Source of the DNA: a virus
Strand: one strand, 5' to 3'
Virus record (IMG/VR): IMGVR_UViG_3300000101_000095
Span: 1-30,499 of that record
Length of the DNA stretch: 30,499 bases
The translations under genes and the position numbers were made by a program. Below the pieces are notes generated by a model that worked only from the letters and a program-made list of their open reading frames with translations, searched no databases and was not told where the DNA came from. Of this stretch, positions 7,302-15,001 are shown piece by piece (positions within the stretch are counted from its first letter, which is position 1; every line of letters starts with the position of its first letter).

Positions 7302-7502
7302 ATGCCTGTAAAAATTAAACCAAGTTCAAAAAAATACCTTAAAACCAGTAACGGTAAACTAACAAACCAGTGGGTATGGGAACATTACACTGTTAGCAGT
7401 ACATCAACAGTAGAACTAAAGAAGTACCTTACTAACCCATCGTATAAGAGAAAGAAAGCTGCAATAAAAAAAGAACTAATTAAAAGAAATGAAGAAATCT
7501 GA
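7302..7502 (+). CDS. Small basic unknown protein
   Basis: The 66-aa product is strongly basic (many Lys) with a W-V-W-E-H-Y motif in the middle and a helical lysine-rich C-terminus. It lies 18 nt after the membrane protein gene in an A-rich gap with no Shine-Dalgarno sequence, and its last 14 nt overlap the next gene. The tight overlap with two neighbours supports it being real. Basic charge suggests nucleic-acid binding, but I recognise no family. Confidence 0.6.
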   Translation: MPVKIKPSSKKYLKTSNGKLTNQWVWEHYTVSSTSTVELKKYLTNPSYKRKKAAIKKELIKRNEEI

Positions 7503-7689
7503 ACTAACTAAGTTAATTAAAGAGGTACTAGAAGAAGGTCCTCATGATCCGGTTAAACCCGGTATACTTAAAAAACGTTTAGGTAACCTATCTTGTTCTA
7601 AAGTTAGAAAAGCAAAATCAGGTTTAAAAGACAAAGGAACTCACTATGCAAAAGCATTACAAAGATATTTAAACTACCATTGTCAATAA
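7489..7689 (+). CDS. Small basic protein with capsid-tag-like N-terminus
   Basis: This 66-aa protein starts with an amphipathic helix MKKSELTKLIKEVLEE|G, containing I-K-E12 and L-E-E16 followed by Gly, which matches the prohead-protease cleavage pattern (hydrophobic-x-Glu then a small residue). The remaining 50 residues are very basic with a G-I-L-K-K-R-L-G helix and two cysteines (in S-C-S and the final H-C-Q). Cleaved, it would be a small basic peptide of the kind T4 packs with its DNA. The N-terminus closely resembles that of the 73-aa protein at 19389-19610. It overlaps both neighbours by 10-14 nt. The function is inferred from the tag and the charge only. Confidence 0.62.
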   Translation: MKKSELTKLIKEVLEEGPHDPVKPGILKKRLGNLSCSKVRKAKSGLKDKGTHYAKALQRYLNYHCQ

Positions 7690-8312
7690 AAATAGCAAAT
7701 ACCGCCCTTCATAGAGAAGCATACTTTACAAATCCAATAGAGGATGTAAGTATACTAAGAGATAAAACCTCAGTAGACTTATTTGACCAAAATGGATACC
7801 ATCTAACTAAAGCAGAACAAGCATACCTTTCTTACAATGGGTATGAACCAATAGCAAGAAGACATGAAGACTGCTTAAGGTACGACTGGTTACTTTGGGA
7901 TAAGAAAGAAGGTGCTCATATTAACCACTCAGACATATTTGAAAGGAAAGGATTCGATTCAACAGCAAAAGTTCAATTAGAGGCAATGTCAGAATATAAT
8001 CCTATGTTATGGAAACTTATTAAAATGAAACCTAAATGGGGAATAGACATATCAATAGACTATGTTTCAGAGCTTAAATGCTTTGAGGTATTTCATTACG
8101 AATGGGATTCATTTATATACGAAGAAGTAATTCAAAAAAAGTTGGAAATTGAGAAATTTATTCTTAACTTAGATTGGGATCAAACAGCTATAGATCTTTG
8201 GAAAGTTAAACATGAATGGATAAATTTAGATTTCTTTGAGCAAACCCAATGGAGAACAGATTTCTTTGGATTAGAGCCTGAGAAGTTTAAAAACGTTATT
8301 TGGGAAGAGTAA
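7680..8312 (+). CDS. Unknown protein rich in Trp and acidic residues, TTG start
   Basis: The 210-aa frame is open with good composition, rich in Trp, Phe, Asp and Glu, and includes several short aromatic motifs (Y-D-W-L-L-W-D, F-H-Y-E-W-D, L-D-W-D-Q-T). The best start is TTG at 7680, overlapping the previous gene by 10 nt; no in-frame ATG occurs for about the first 100 codons, so either TTG is used through coupling or the true start is further upstream within the 7489 gene. I recognise no domain and see no catalytic or zinc motif, nor a signal peptide or capsid tag. A candidate promoter for the following large gene starts immediately after its stop. Confidence 0.62.
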   Translation: MSIKIANTALHREAYFTNPIEDVSILRDKTSVDLFDQNGYHLTKAEQAYLSYNGYEPIARRHEDCLRYDWLLWDKKEGAHINHSDIFERKGFDSTAKVQLEAMSEYNPMLWKLIKMKPKWGIDISIDYVSELKCFEVFHYEWDSFIYEEVIQKKLEIEKFILNLDWDQTAIDLWKVKHEWINLDFFEQTQWRTDFFGLEPEKFKNVIWEE

Positions 8313-8313
8313 T

Positions 8314-8335
8314 CTATTTATTTATATAGCTATAC
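8314..8335 (+). promoter_or_regulatory. Candidate phage promoter, CTATTTAT variant
   Basis: CTATTTAT at 8314-8321 is followed by TTATATAGC and TATAC (8331-8335), in the 40-nt gap before the ATG of the 1342-aa gene (31 nt after the octamer). The downstream box is displaced compared with the best copies at 6883, 16582 and 25988. Confidence 0.4.
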
Positions 8336-8352
8336 AACATAAAACTAGTAAT

Positions 8353-11300
8353 ATGACTTACGAAGAATTAAAAACACGTTTAACCTCTGTTGAAACAACA
8401 CTACATCAACTACAAACAGCAGAATCTAAAGCGCTAACTACAACCTACGTAGAAGACTCTATAAAGCAGTTAAACATAGTACGTGAAAATATACTCTCAA
8501 AAATGAAAATATTAGAAGAAGGAGACGAAACTATGTTCGTTTCAACAAAAGGTGGAGACACTAAAGCAGTTCAGATGGATAGAAAAGCAGCAATGGACTT
8601 AAAAAAAGATCCAGCTATCACAGGAATAGATACAGCTAAAGGAGCAAAAATTAAAGAAGATGAAGGAATAAAGTTCTCTAAAGATGAAACAAAATCAATT
8701 GCTAAGTCAGTCGGTAAAGCACTAATTAAAGCTCTTAAGAAAGCAGGAGACGAAGTAGCAAGAATTAAAGCACATCGTTTAGAAGAAGGGAGTTTTGATA
8801 TACACATTATATACAAAGGTGAAAGTGGAGAAGACGAGTTTTCTTTTTATATTACTGATGATACGTTACACCTTGTAGATTTCTCTTTTGATAAAAAATT
8901 AGTAGAAGTAGGGGTTAAACCTTCCGGAGAAGCAATTGTTAATATAGATGTACTAGCAAACGAATTTATGAAACACTTCAGATCCTTAAACGAAGGAGAT
9001 TATGACCCAGACCAAATGCAAAAAGACGATGAAGAAGATCATGGAGTAGGTTACGACGATGAAGGTCGTCCATTAGGAGAAGGGTACGAAGATACAAAAG
9101 GTAAAGCACTTTATCCTATACTTAAAGCAGGTGCTAATGCAACCGGAGATGAAGTTGAAATGTACGTAAAATCATTAGCTAAAGATATTGAGTTAAATGG
9201 TAAAGAGCAGTACAAGGAGTTCACATCAGATGATTATGTTGAAGATTTTAAAAACTATATTGCTGATAAATCATTAAATGAAGGTGAAGGAGATGATCAT
9301 CATTATATTAAAGTAAAAGCACACGACTATAAGAAGGCTATGGCTATCTTAGATCAGAACGTAGATCCAACTTATGTTAAGATGGAGGTTGTTGACAATG
9401 ACGGAGCCGGTAATGTTATTATATACTTTATATTTAAACATGAAGCTGGTTTTGACGACATGTATGATGACTCAGAAAACCCAGATTCAGAATTTTATCA
9501 AGAACCAGATGAAGATCCACAAGCATTTATTTATGATGTAGTAATGGACTTAAGAGCAAACGATATCGAATTAGCAGATCATTCAGCAGATATGGATGAA
9601 GCAGTAGATAATAGTGATTGGGCTATGAAAATTCGTAATATCAACCAACACGGAAGACAAATGAAAAAGTTGGATAAAATGAAAAAAGTTACACCAAAAA
9701 TTAATCCCGACTATAAAAAAGCAATTGGTATCTCTCCTAGAGTAAAAGCAATCATAGATAAACTTGAAGCTAAAAGGGCTCAAGTGATGAGAGACATGGA
9801 GCAAGAGGCAGAACCACAAGGAGGACCTATTTCTGACAAATATGGAGACATGTTAAACAAGATAGATACTGCACTTGAAAAAGCAAGAGGTGGAAAAGTA
9901 GTTCACTATGATGACAGGCAGGTAGATACAAGTACAAATGAAAATGCAATAGATCCAGCAGAATATGGAGATATAGGTAAAGGATACCTTGCAGGATTTA
10001 AAAAACAACATACATTATCCTTAGATCAATTAGAGCAATTAGGCCGTAAGATAGTTAAGCAAATATATAAAGGAGACTTTCAAGCAGCAAAAGCTAAACA
10101 CCTTAGTGAGGCAGGATTTCCTGATGATAGTTTATTTACTTTTGGATTTGATTTAGATGAAATACAGTACGTAGTTGATTACTTACAAGCTAACTATTCA
10201 GAACAAGACTACGAACTTCATGTAGGAAGAGGAGATACTCATCCAAATGCAGTTACTTTAATTAATCCAAAAATGGAATATGATGCTGAACTAGGAGACT
10301 TATTAGATGGAGCAAAAGGAAGTGATCAAACAGACTATGAGGACTACCGCAGAGAAGAAGATGACTATGCCAATAATGAACTTCCAGAAGAAACTAAGAA
10401 GCTTAACGAATCAGCTTCTAGAGATTTAGATGAAATTTTTGGAGCATTAGGATATAGACAAGGTTTTGACGAATTTATAGAAGACAATCCTGGATGTGTA
10501 GAAGTAATAATGGAATGGATCGGAGGAATATCTGATTTTCAAGAAAAATTATCTCAAGAATACGATAATGAAGAGTTAGAAAATTTAGGATTTTACTTTG
10601 GCGATGATGATTATAACGAATCACTTCAAGAAGGAAGAGGAGATCTAGACACTATCGTAAGAGTAATTACTGATATGGCTAATGAAGACGGCATAACACC
10701 TAAAGAAGCAGCATTAGAAATAATAGAAGCAATTAGAGATGCATATATAATTGATGCTTACGATGAAGGAGTTGTCAAAGAATCACTTAATCCAGAAGTA
10801 TCAAAATCAGTAGATCGTTTTATCAAAGCAATGGCTAAGAGATACGGATATGGAGATCAAGATGCTGTATATGCTATCATGGCAGCTTTAAAACAAAGAA
10901 ACTTTGATGGAGTTAAAGAAGGAGACGGTCTATGGGCTAATATAAATGCTAAGAAGAAAAGAGGTGAAAAAGCATCTCACGGTAATTCAAAAGCATTTAA
11001 GGCAGCTAAAAAGGCAGGAAAAGCTTTAGCAAAGACTAAAGAAAGTGTATTAAAAGAATATACAGATCAAAGTTTTAAAGGCTCAGAAGTAATAGACGAT
11101 GCTAATAAGCGAGGACCAGATATGTTCGGAAAAGGTATATTTGCAGAGCTACTACCTAAAGGAGTTGCTAGTGAAAACGATGCTGTAGAGGCTTTAAAGA
11201 AACATGATAAGAGCGGTATTAAAGCAAGAATGGGACAATATGCACCAATGTTTGTTCACCTTCAATATCATGACATAGAGCATGAAGGCGTGGACTACAG

Positions 11301-12381
11301 AATGCATCAAACACAGTACTACAATAGTAACTTTAAAGATAAAGATCCAGACTTTAATCCTGCAGTATCTAAAATTACTTTATTCAAAGTTCTTGAAAAA
11401 GCTGCTTCTCACCGAGAAAGTAATAAAGAAGAAAACTTAGGTACTATTATTGTTAAGACAGCTGAGTACGTACAAGATCTTAGAAACTTACCTGGATTAG
11501 GGAAAAGAGTTAGTGAAGTAGTTAATGAATTAGATGGCAATAAATCAAAAGAGTTAGTGAAAAAAGCAGTAGCTGATATTAATGGAGCAATGTTTAATTT
11601 CAGACATTCAAATCCATTAAAAATGATTGCTGCTAAAGATAAAGACTTAAAGGTTAAATTAGATGCAATGCATAATGCTATATTTGATTTAGAAAAAGTA
11701 CTAAAAGCTAAGAATATAACAGAAGCTAAAGGAGGTCAAATTATGCCTGGAGATTATGTTAAAAATCAACACGGTAATATTTACCAAAGAGTAGATGGAA
11801 AAGTTGGTAAACATGATGCTTATGTTAGAGTCACTAACGGTAAAGCAGGTAAAAAGAAAACTGGCTTACATGACTCTTTTAAACTAACCTTAGTGAATAA
11901 AAGTGAATTAACAGAAGCATCAGTAGTAGAGCAATCCTGTAAAGTAGGAGACATTTTAACTAAAGATGGAAAAAAAGGAAAAGTAATTAAGCATTCAGAA
12001 ACACAAGCTACTGTAGACTTTGGAAACGGAGATGTATACGGTATAGCACATAGTAGAATCAAAGACGGTAAGATATTAAAAGAAGCTACTAGACAAGATT
12101 TAGGAATGTCTTCCTCAGTATCTAAACGTAGAGCTAAAGCAGAACTTAAGAAACCTGGAAATGATGGTTCTAAGGTATACGGATTAGATAAAGAAGGCAA
12201 AAGAGTTCATATTAAAAATATCAATGACGTAGATAAATTTAAGAAGTTTGAACTTGACGCTGATTTGAATGAAGTAATAAAGGAAGAAGCTACTTGCTGC
12301 GGTAAATGTGGTAGAGTGCACGTTAAAGGTAACTGTAAAAGACCTTACCTAAAAGGAGCTAAACACTGTAGAACTAAATAA
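8353..12381 (+). CDS. Giant modular protein, predicted internal-head polyprotein
   Basis: The largest product in the window (1342 aa) is acidic and clearly modular. It has a helical N-terminus (1-56), then many segments divided by hydrophobic-x-Glu sites followed mostly by Gly, Ala or Ser: Glu at 56, 145, 214, 243, 310, 586, 686, 760, 810, 856, 902, 1124, 1188, 1244 and 1307. T4 gp21 protease cuts after (I/L)-x-E, so the gp21-like protease coded downstream could split it into many pieces. Recognisable pieces are weak: a beta-rich KOW/SH3-like segment near 1195-1235 and a C-terminal Cys/His cluster (C-C-G-K-C-G ... C ... H-C) that may bind zinc. Segments 531-588 and 761-810 recur in the 821-aa protein. 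It is too long and irregular for a classical scaffold. Function unknown; the polyprotein reading is inference. Confidence 0.72.
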   Translation: MTYEELKTRLTSVETTLHQLQTAESKALTTTYVEDSIKQLNIVRENILSKMKILEEGDETMFVSTKGGDTKAVQMDRKAAMDLKKDPAITGIDTAKGAKIKEDEGIKFSKDETKSIAKSVGKALIKALKKAGDEVARIKAHRLEEGSFDIHIIYKGESGEDEFSFYITDDTLHLVDFSFDKKLVEVGVKPSGEAIVNIDVLANEFMKHFRSLNEGDYDPDQMQKDDEEDHGVGYDDEGRPLGEGYEDTKGKALYPILKAGANATGDEVEMYVKSLAKDIELNGKEQYKEFTSDDYVEDFKNYIADKSLNEGEGDDHHYIKVKAHDYKKAMAILDQNVDPTYVKMEVVDNDGAGNVIIYFIFKHEAGFDDMYDDSENPDSEFYQEPDEDPQAFIYDVVMDLRANDIELADHSADMDEAVDNSDWAMKIRNINQHGRQMKKLDKMKKVTPKINPDYKKAIGISPRVKAIIDKLEAKRAQVMRDMEQEAEPQGGPISDKYGDMLNKIDTALEKARGGKVVHYDDRQVDTSTNENAIDPAEYGDIGKGYLAGFKKQHTLSLDQLEQLGRKIVKQIYKGDFQAAKAKHLSEAGFPDDSLFTFGFDLDEIQYVVDYLQANYSEQDYELHVGRGDTHPNAVTLINPKMEYDAELGDLLDGAKGSDQTDYEDYRREEDDYANNELPEETKKLNESASRDLDEIFGALGYRQGFDEFIEDNPGCVEVIMEWIGGISDFQEKLSQEYDNEELENLGFYFGDDDYNESLQEGRGDLDTIVRVITDMANEDGITPKEAALEIIEAIRDAYIIDAYDEGVVKESLNPEVSKSVDRFIKAMAKRYGYGDQDAVYAIMAALKQRNFDGVKEGDGLWANINAKKKRGEKASHGNSKAFKAAKKAGKALAKTKESVLKEYTDQSFKGSEVIDDANKRGPDMFGKGIFAELLPKGVASENDAVEALKKHDKSGIKARMGQYAPMFVHLQYHDIEHEGVDYRMHQTQYYNSNFKDKDPDFNPAVSKITLFKVLEKAASHRESNKEENLGTIIVKTAEYVQDLRNLPGLGKRVSEVVNELDGNKSKELVKKAVADINGAMFNFRHSNPLKMIAAKDKDLKVKLDAMHNAIFDLEKVLKAKNITEAKGGQIMPGDYVKNQHGNIYQRVDGKVGKHDAYVRVTNGKAGKKKTGLHDSFKLTLVNKSELTEASVVEQSCKVGDILTKDGKKGKVIKHSETQATVDFGNGDVYGIAHSRIKDGKILKEATRQDLGMSSSVSKRRAKAELKKPGNDGSKVYGLDKEGKRVHIKNINDVDKFKKFELDADLNEVIKEEATCCGKCGRVHVKGNCKRPYLKGAKHCRTK
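9943..10116 (+). repeat. Shared module A, first copy (within the 1342-aa gene)
   Basis: Codons 531-588 encode a 58-aa module (I-D-P-A-E-Y-G-D-I-G start; G-D-F-x-A-A-K-A-K near the end, then L-S-E|A). The same module is at 20491-20664 with about two-thirds identical residues by eye, and both copies finish at a hydrophobic-x-Glu|Ala site. Confidence 0.8.
10630..10780 (+). repeat. Shared module B, first copy (within the 1342-aa gene)
   Basis: Codons 760-809 encode a helical 50-aa module starting G-R-G-D-L-D and ending D-E-G-V-V. Within it 10651-10775 aligns without gaps to 21088-21212 in the 821-aa gene, with 3 mismatches in 125 nt by my count. It is bounded by L-Q-E|G before and V-K-E|S after. 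Confidence 0.88.
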
Positions 12382-12382
12382 T

Positions 12383-13504
12383 ATGCATAAATTAGAGAAA
12401 CTTATATTAGAATCATTTGCAGAACTAACTGAAGAAAGAGAAGCAAAAACTCTAGGATTAGAGGAACTTCCTAAATCATTTAGAGCAAGTATTGAGAAAA
12501 GATACGGCGTTTCAAAATGGCCTGAAAAAGACTTTGTATCTTCAGATATGAAAACATATTTTAAAACTACATCTGTGGAGCCATCAACAGGTAACATAGG
12601 ACATAAACCTATTTCTTTACCTTCTTTTGAAGAGTTATATAGTAACTTCTCAGATATCGTAGGAGACATTAAAGGACTAATGGGCAACCAGGATATTAGG
12701 ACAGATAAAAAAGCTAGAGAGTTATTTGAATTAATTAAAACTAATTTCAGGAAACTGCAAAGGTACCTCAGAAACGAAAGACCTGACCAGTATGAGCTTA
12801 TGAAAATGAGACGCTCTATGGAAGAAGCAGTAGGTGATTTAGTTAAGTTAAAAGATAAGAACGGTAAAGGAGAAGAGCATGAAATTGAATCCGAGTTTAC
12901 AGATAGCCATAAACAAGACTTCTTTACTGTAAAAGGTAAGAAAGGTATATATGATAAACTAGACATAGTAAAGGAAGAAGGTGAAAAGAATGCAGTATTA
13001 GAAGATGCTACGGATATTATGATAAATAAATTCCCAACATTAAAAGCAGCTATTATTAAACTACAGACTGAAGATTTTAAATCATTTGTTAACTCAATTG
13101 ACTGGGTATCACCAAGACCTACAGCTTTTAAGGTAAACTTAACTAACGGACAGAGCTACACTTTAAAATGGTTAGGAGAAGGCTTCGAAGCACAGATACT
13201 AGGAAAAAGGTACTATATTAATAAAGTCAATGAATACCAACAGGCACTAGATAAATTAGCAGTACTGTATAAAGAAGGTCCAATTAAATCAGCAGAAGAA
13301 CCAGCAGAAACAGATACTGACTCCGGAAGCGGAGGAGGAAGCGGAGGAGACTTCCCGGGTGAAGATGGAGGTTCAACAGGAGGAGATAGCGGAGACTTAC
13401 CAGCAGATTTAGGAGGAGAAGAAACAGGAGAAGAAGGTGGAGGAGCTGATCTAACAGACGAACCAGTTGACTTTGAAGAACCAGCAGAAGAACCAGAAGC
13501 ATAA
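12383..13504 (+). CDS. Unknown 373-aa protein with capsid-tag-like N-terminus and acidic Gly-rich tail
   Basis: The protein begins MHKLEKLILE|S, with Glu at residue 10 as in the T4 IPIII targeting tag, and a second possible site (E-L-T-E) soon after. The middle (about 75-160) is helical and charged; about 240-290 looks beta-rich (T-A-F-K-V-N-L, Y-T-L-K-W-L, K-R-Y-Y-I-N). The last 60 residues are a low-complexity tail of Gly, Ser, Asp, Glu and Pro, comparable in style to acidic tails of single-strand-binding or scaffold proteins. I recognise no family. It begins 2 nt after the giant gene's stop, so they are co-transcribed. No enzyme motif is visible; an internal-head or DNA-binding role is only a guess from tag and tail. 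Confidence 0.7.
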   Translation: MHKLEKLILESFAELTEEREAKTLGLEELPKSFRASIEKRYGVSKWPEKDFVSSDMKTYFKTTSVEPSTGNIGHKPISLPSFEELYSNFSDIVGDIKGLMGNQDIRTDKKARELFELIKTNFRKLQRYLRNERPDQYELMKMRRSMEEAVGDLVKLKDKNGKGEEHEIESEFTDSHKQDFFTVKGKKGIYDKLDIVKEEGEKNAVLEDATDIMINKFPTLKAAIIKLQTEDFKSFVNSIDWVSPRPTAFKVNLTNGQSYTLKWLGEGFEAQILGKRYYINKVNEYQQALDKLAVLYKEGPIKSAEEPAETDTDSGSGGGSGGDFPGEDGGSTGGDSGDLPADLGGEETGEEGGGADLTDEPVDFEEPAEEPEA

Positions 13505-13522
13505 TATTTAATACAGACTACT

Positions 13523-13798
13523 ATGAAAGATACTTTTGATGTACATAAATGGAATAAAGCCCGTCATATAGACCAAGCTAAAATTGATAATATAAGCAAC
13601 GGACTAAACGAACAAGAAGATTGGCAAGGAAAAGAATGGAAAAATAGAAAACTTTTACTTGAAGTAGTAGAAGGTTTTCAAAGAGAACTAGAAGAAGTAG
13701 AGGATGTTAAACTATGGGATGACCAAACATCAAATGACTGGTGTCATGATGCAATTGAACAACTCTCAGCAGCAGCACAAAGTATAATAGGAGAATAG
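13523..13798 (+). CDS. Small acidic unknown protein
   Basis: The 91-aa product is rich in Trp, Glu and Asp with a predominantly helical pattern (W-K-N-R-K-L-L-L-E-V-V then an acidic helix). It lies 18 nt after the preceding gene and 4 nt before the next, in the same orientation, supporting a real gene. No metal-binding or catalytic motif is visible, and the N-terminus does not show the capsid-tag pattern, though G-L-N-E30|Q occurs inside. GGAG near its end is placed to serve the next gene. Function unknown. Confidence 0.6.
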   Translation: MKDTFDVHKWNKARHIDQAKIDNISNGLNEQEDWQGKEWKNRKLLLEVVEGFQRELEEVEDVKLWDDQTSNDWCHDAIEQLSAAAQSIIGE

Positions 13799-13802
13799 AG
13801 AT

Positions 13803-14999
13803 ATGAATCTTATAGATAAAGTCTTATTAGAATGGTCGTATAAGACCAAAAAAGGATATCCCGACATTAATAGTCAAGAGGATATGGATCTGTTTGAATC
13901 TATGTTTGGCTTTAATCTATCAGAAAGAAAAGGAGAAAATGAAGCTAAAATAATAAGCCAACTCGTTTCTAGGTTTCCTGGTAAATACGGTAAAATGTCT
14001 GATCCAATAAGGATAGCCAATAAAGAGGGTATCGATAGTAACGAGTTTATTAAAGATCTTAAAAGCGTAACTAACAATGAAATAGAAATAAAATCTATAC
14101 CTCCTAAAACATCACCTAATCCTAGCGGAAAATATTTCCTTTTTCAATTTAATTACGAAGAAAATGAAATTGGTATACTTCTAGCCAGCGGAGGCAATAA
14201 GGGTAATAAGTTTGAAACTGTAGTAGCTAACGACCTGCAAAAGTTTATAGAAGGTGAAAAAGATTTTACTTATCAATCTTTGATTGAAAATATGATTAAG
14301 GAATTTAAGTTAACTCCTACTAATTTTGAAATTAAAGAAGAAGGAAGTAGAAATCAAAGCAGACCTTTAATATTTACCCCAGACGGACCTTTATTAGGAA
14401 CTCCAATTAAAAGTGATGGAGATGCACAATCTATAGCGGAAACTTTAACTGATCTAACTTTAATAGTAAATAATAAACCAATTTACATATCCCTTAAATT
14501 TGGCTCTACATTAACTTTTTTCAACCCTGGTGTTAAAAAGATATTTACTGAAGAAGATATCAAATCAGGTAAGATTAAGACTGAAAGCGGTATTGCATTA
14601 TTAGAGACATTAGGAATAGATAATGAATTATTTTGTAGAGTATTCAACGAGTATGGGGAAGATGGATCAGGAACAAATTTCAGGGAGTACCACAAACTAG
14701 CAAATGCTGACCCAGAAAAACTGTACAATTTATTACACTCAGGTATAGGACACGGCTACTACATGTTAAAAGGTAGTGACTCAGGTGATACGAATTTATT
14801 TTTAGTAACTGAGGAGTACGTAAAAAAAGCATCAAGACCTACCTCAGGCGTCACTATACGTTACGGAGGAAAAGGAGGAACCGCAAAAAGAGTTGATATA
14901 GTATTTACAACAGCAGTCTATAGAATGACACTGAATATACGAAGTAAAAGTAAAAAGGTAGCTCCTACTAATATGATGGGAGACTATAAACCTATTTAG
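13803..14999 (+). CDS. Putative PD-(D/E)XK-like nuclease with capsid-tag-like N-terminus
   Basis: The 398-aa protein starts MNLIDKVLLE|W, again with Glu at residue 10. In the middle it shows a pattern that fits the restriction-endonuclease fold: a helix with E138 (K-F-E-T-V-V-A), then D217 in T-L-T-D-L-T-L-I-V, followed by a strand P-I-Y-I-S-L-K232. E, D and S-x-K in that order and spacing are the usual metal-binding and catalytic residues. The C-terminus is beta-rich and basic. The gene lies 2 nt before the terminase gene but does not resemble a small terminase subunit. Alternatives are a virion DNA-processing protein or an injected nuclease against host DNA. The fold assignment is from motif spacing only and should be held loosely. 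Confidence 0.6.
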   Translation: MNLIDKVLLEWSYKTKKGYPDINSQEDMDLFESMFGFNLSERKGENEAKIISQLVSRFPGKYGKMSDPIRIANKEGIDSNEFIKDLKSVTNNEIEIKSIPPKTSPNPSGKYFLFQFNYEENEIGILLASGGNKGNKFETVVANDLQKFIEGEKDFTYQSLIENMIKEFKLTPTNFEIKEEGSRNQSRPLIFTPDGPLLGTPIKSDGDAQSIAETLTDLTLIVNNKPIYISLKFGSTLTFFNPGVKKIFTEEDIKSGKIKTESGIALLETLGIDNELFCRVFNEYGEDGSGTNFREYHKLANADPEKLYNLLHSGIGHGYYMLKGSDSGDTNLFLVTEEYVKKASRPTSGVTIRYGGKGGTAKRVDIVFTTAVYRMTLNIRSKSKKVAPTNMMGDYKPI

Positions 15000-15001
15000 T
15001 T

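Noticed and set aside
12349-12966. Minus-strand open frame of 205 codons
   Set aside because: It lies entirely opposite the 373-aa gene and its neighbour's end, with low-complexity Ser/Leu-rich translation and no start context; a shadow of the + strand coding frame.
13290-13503. Gly/Ser/Glu-rich short repeats as a separate repeat element
   Set aside because: They encode the acidic tail of the 373-aa protein in frame; low-complexity protein sequence explains them.
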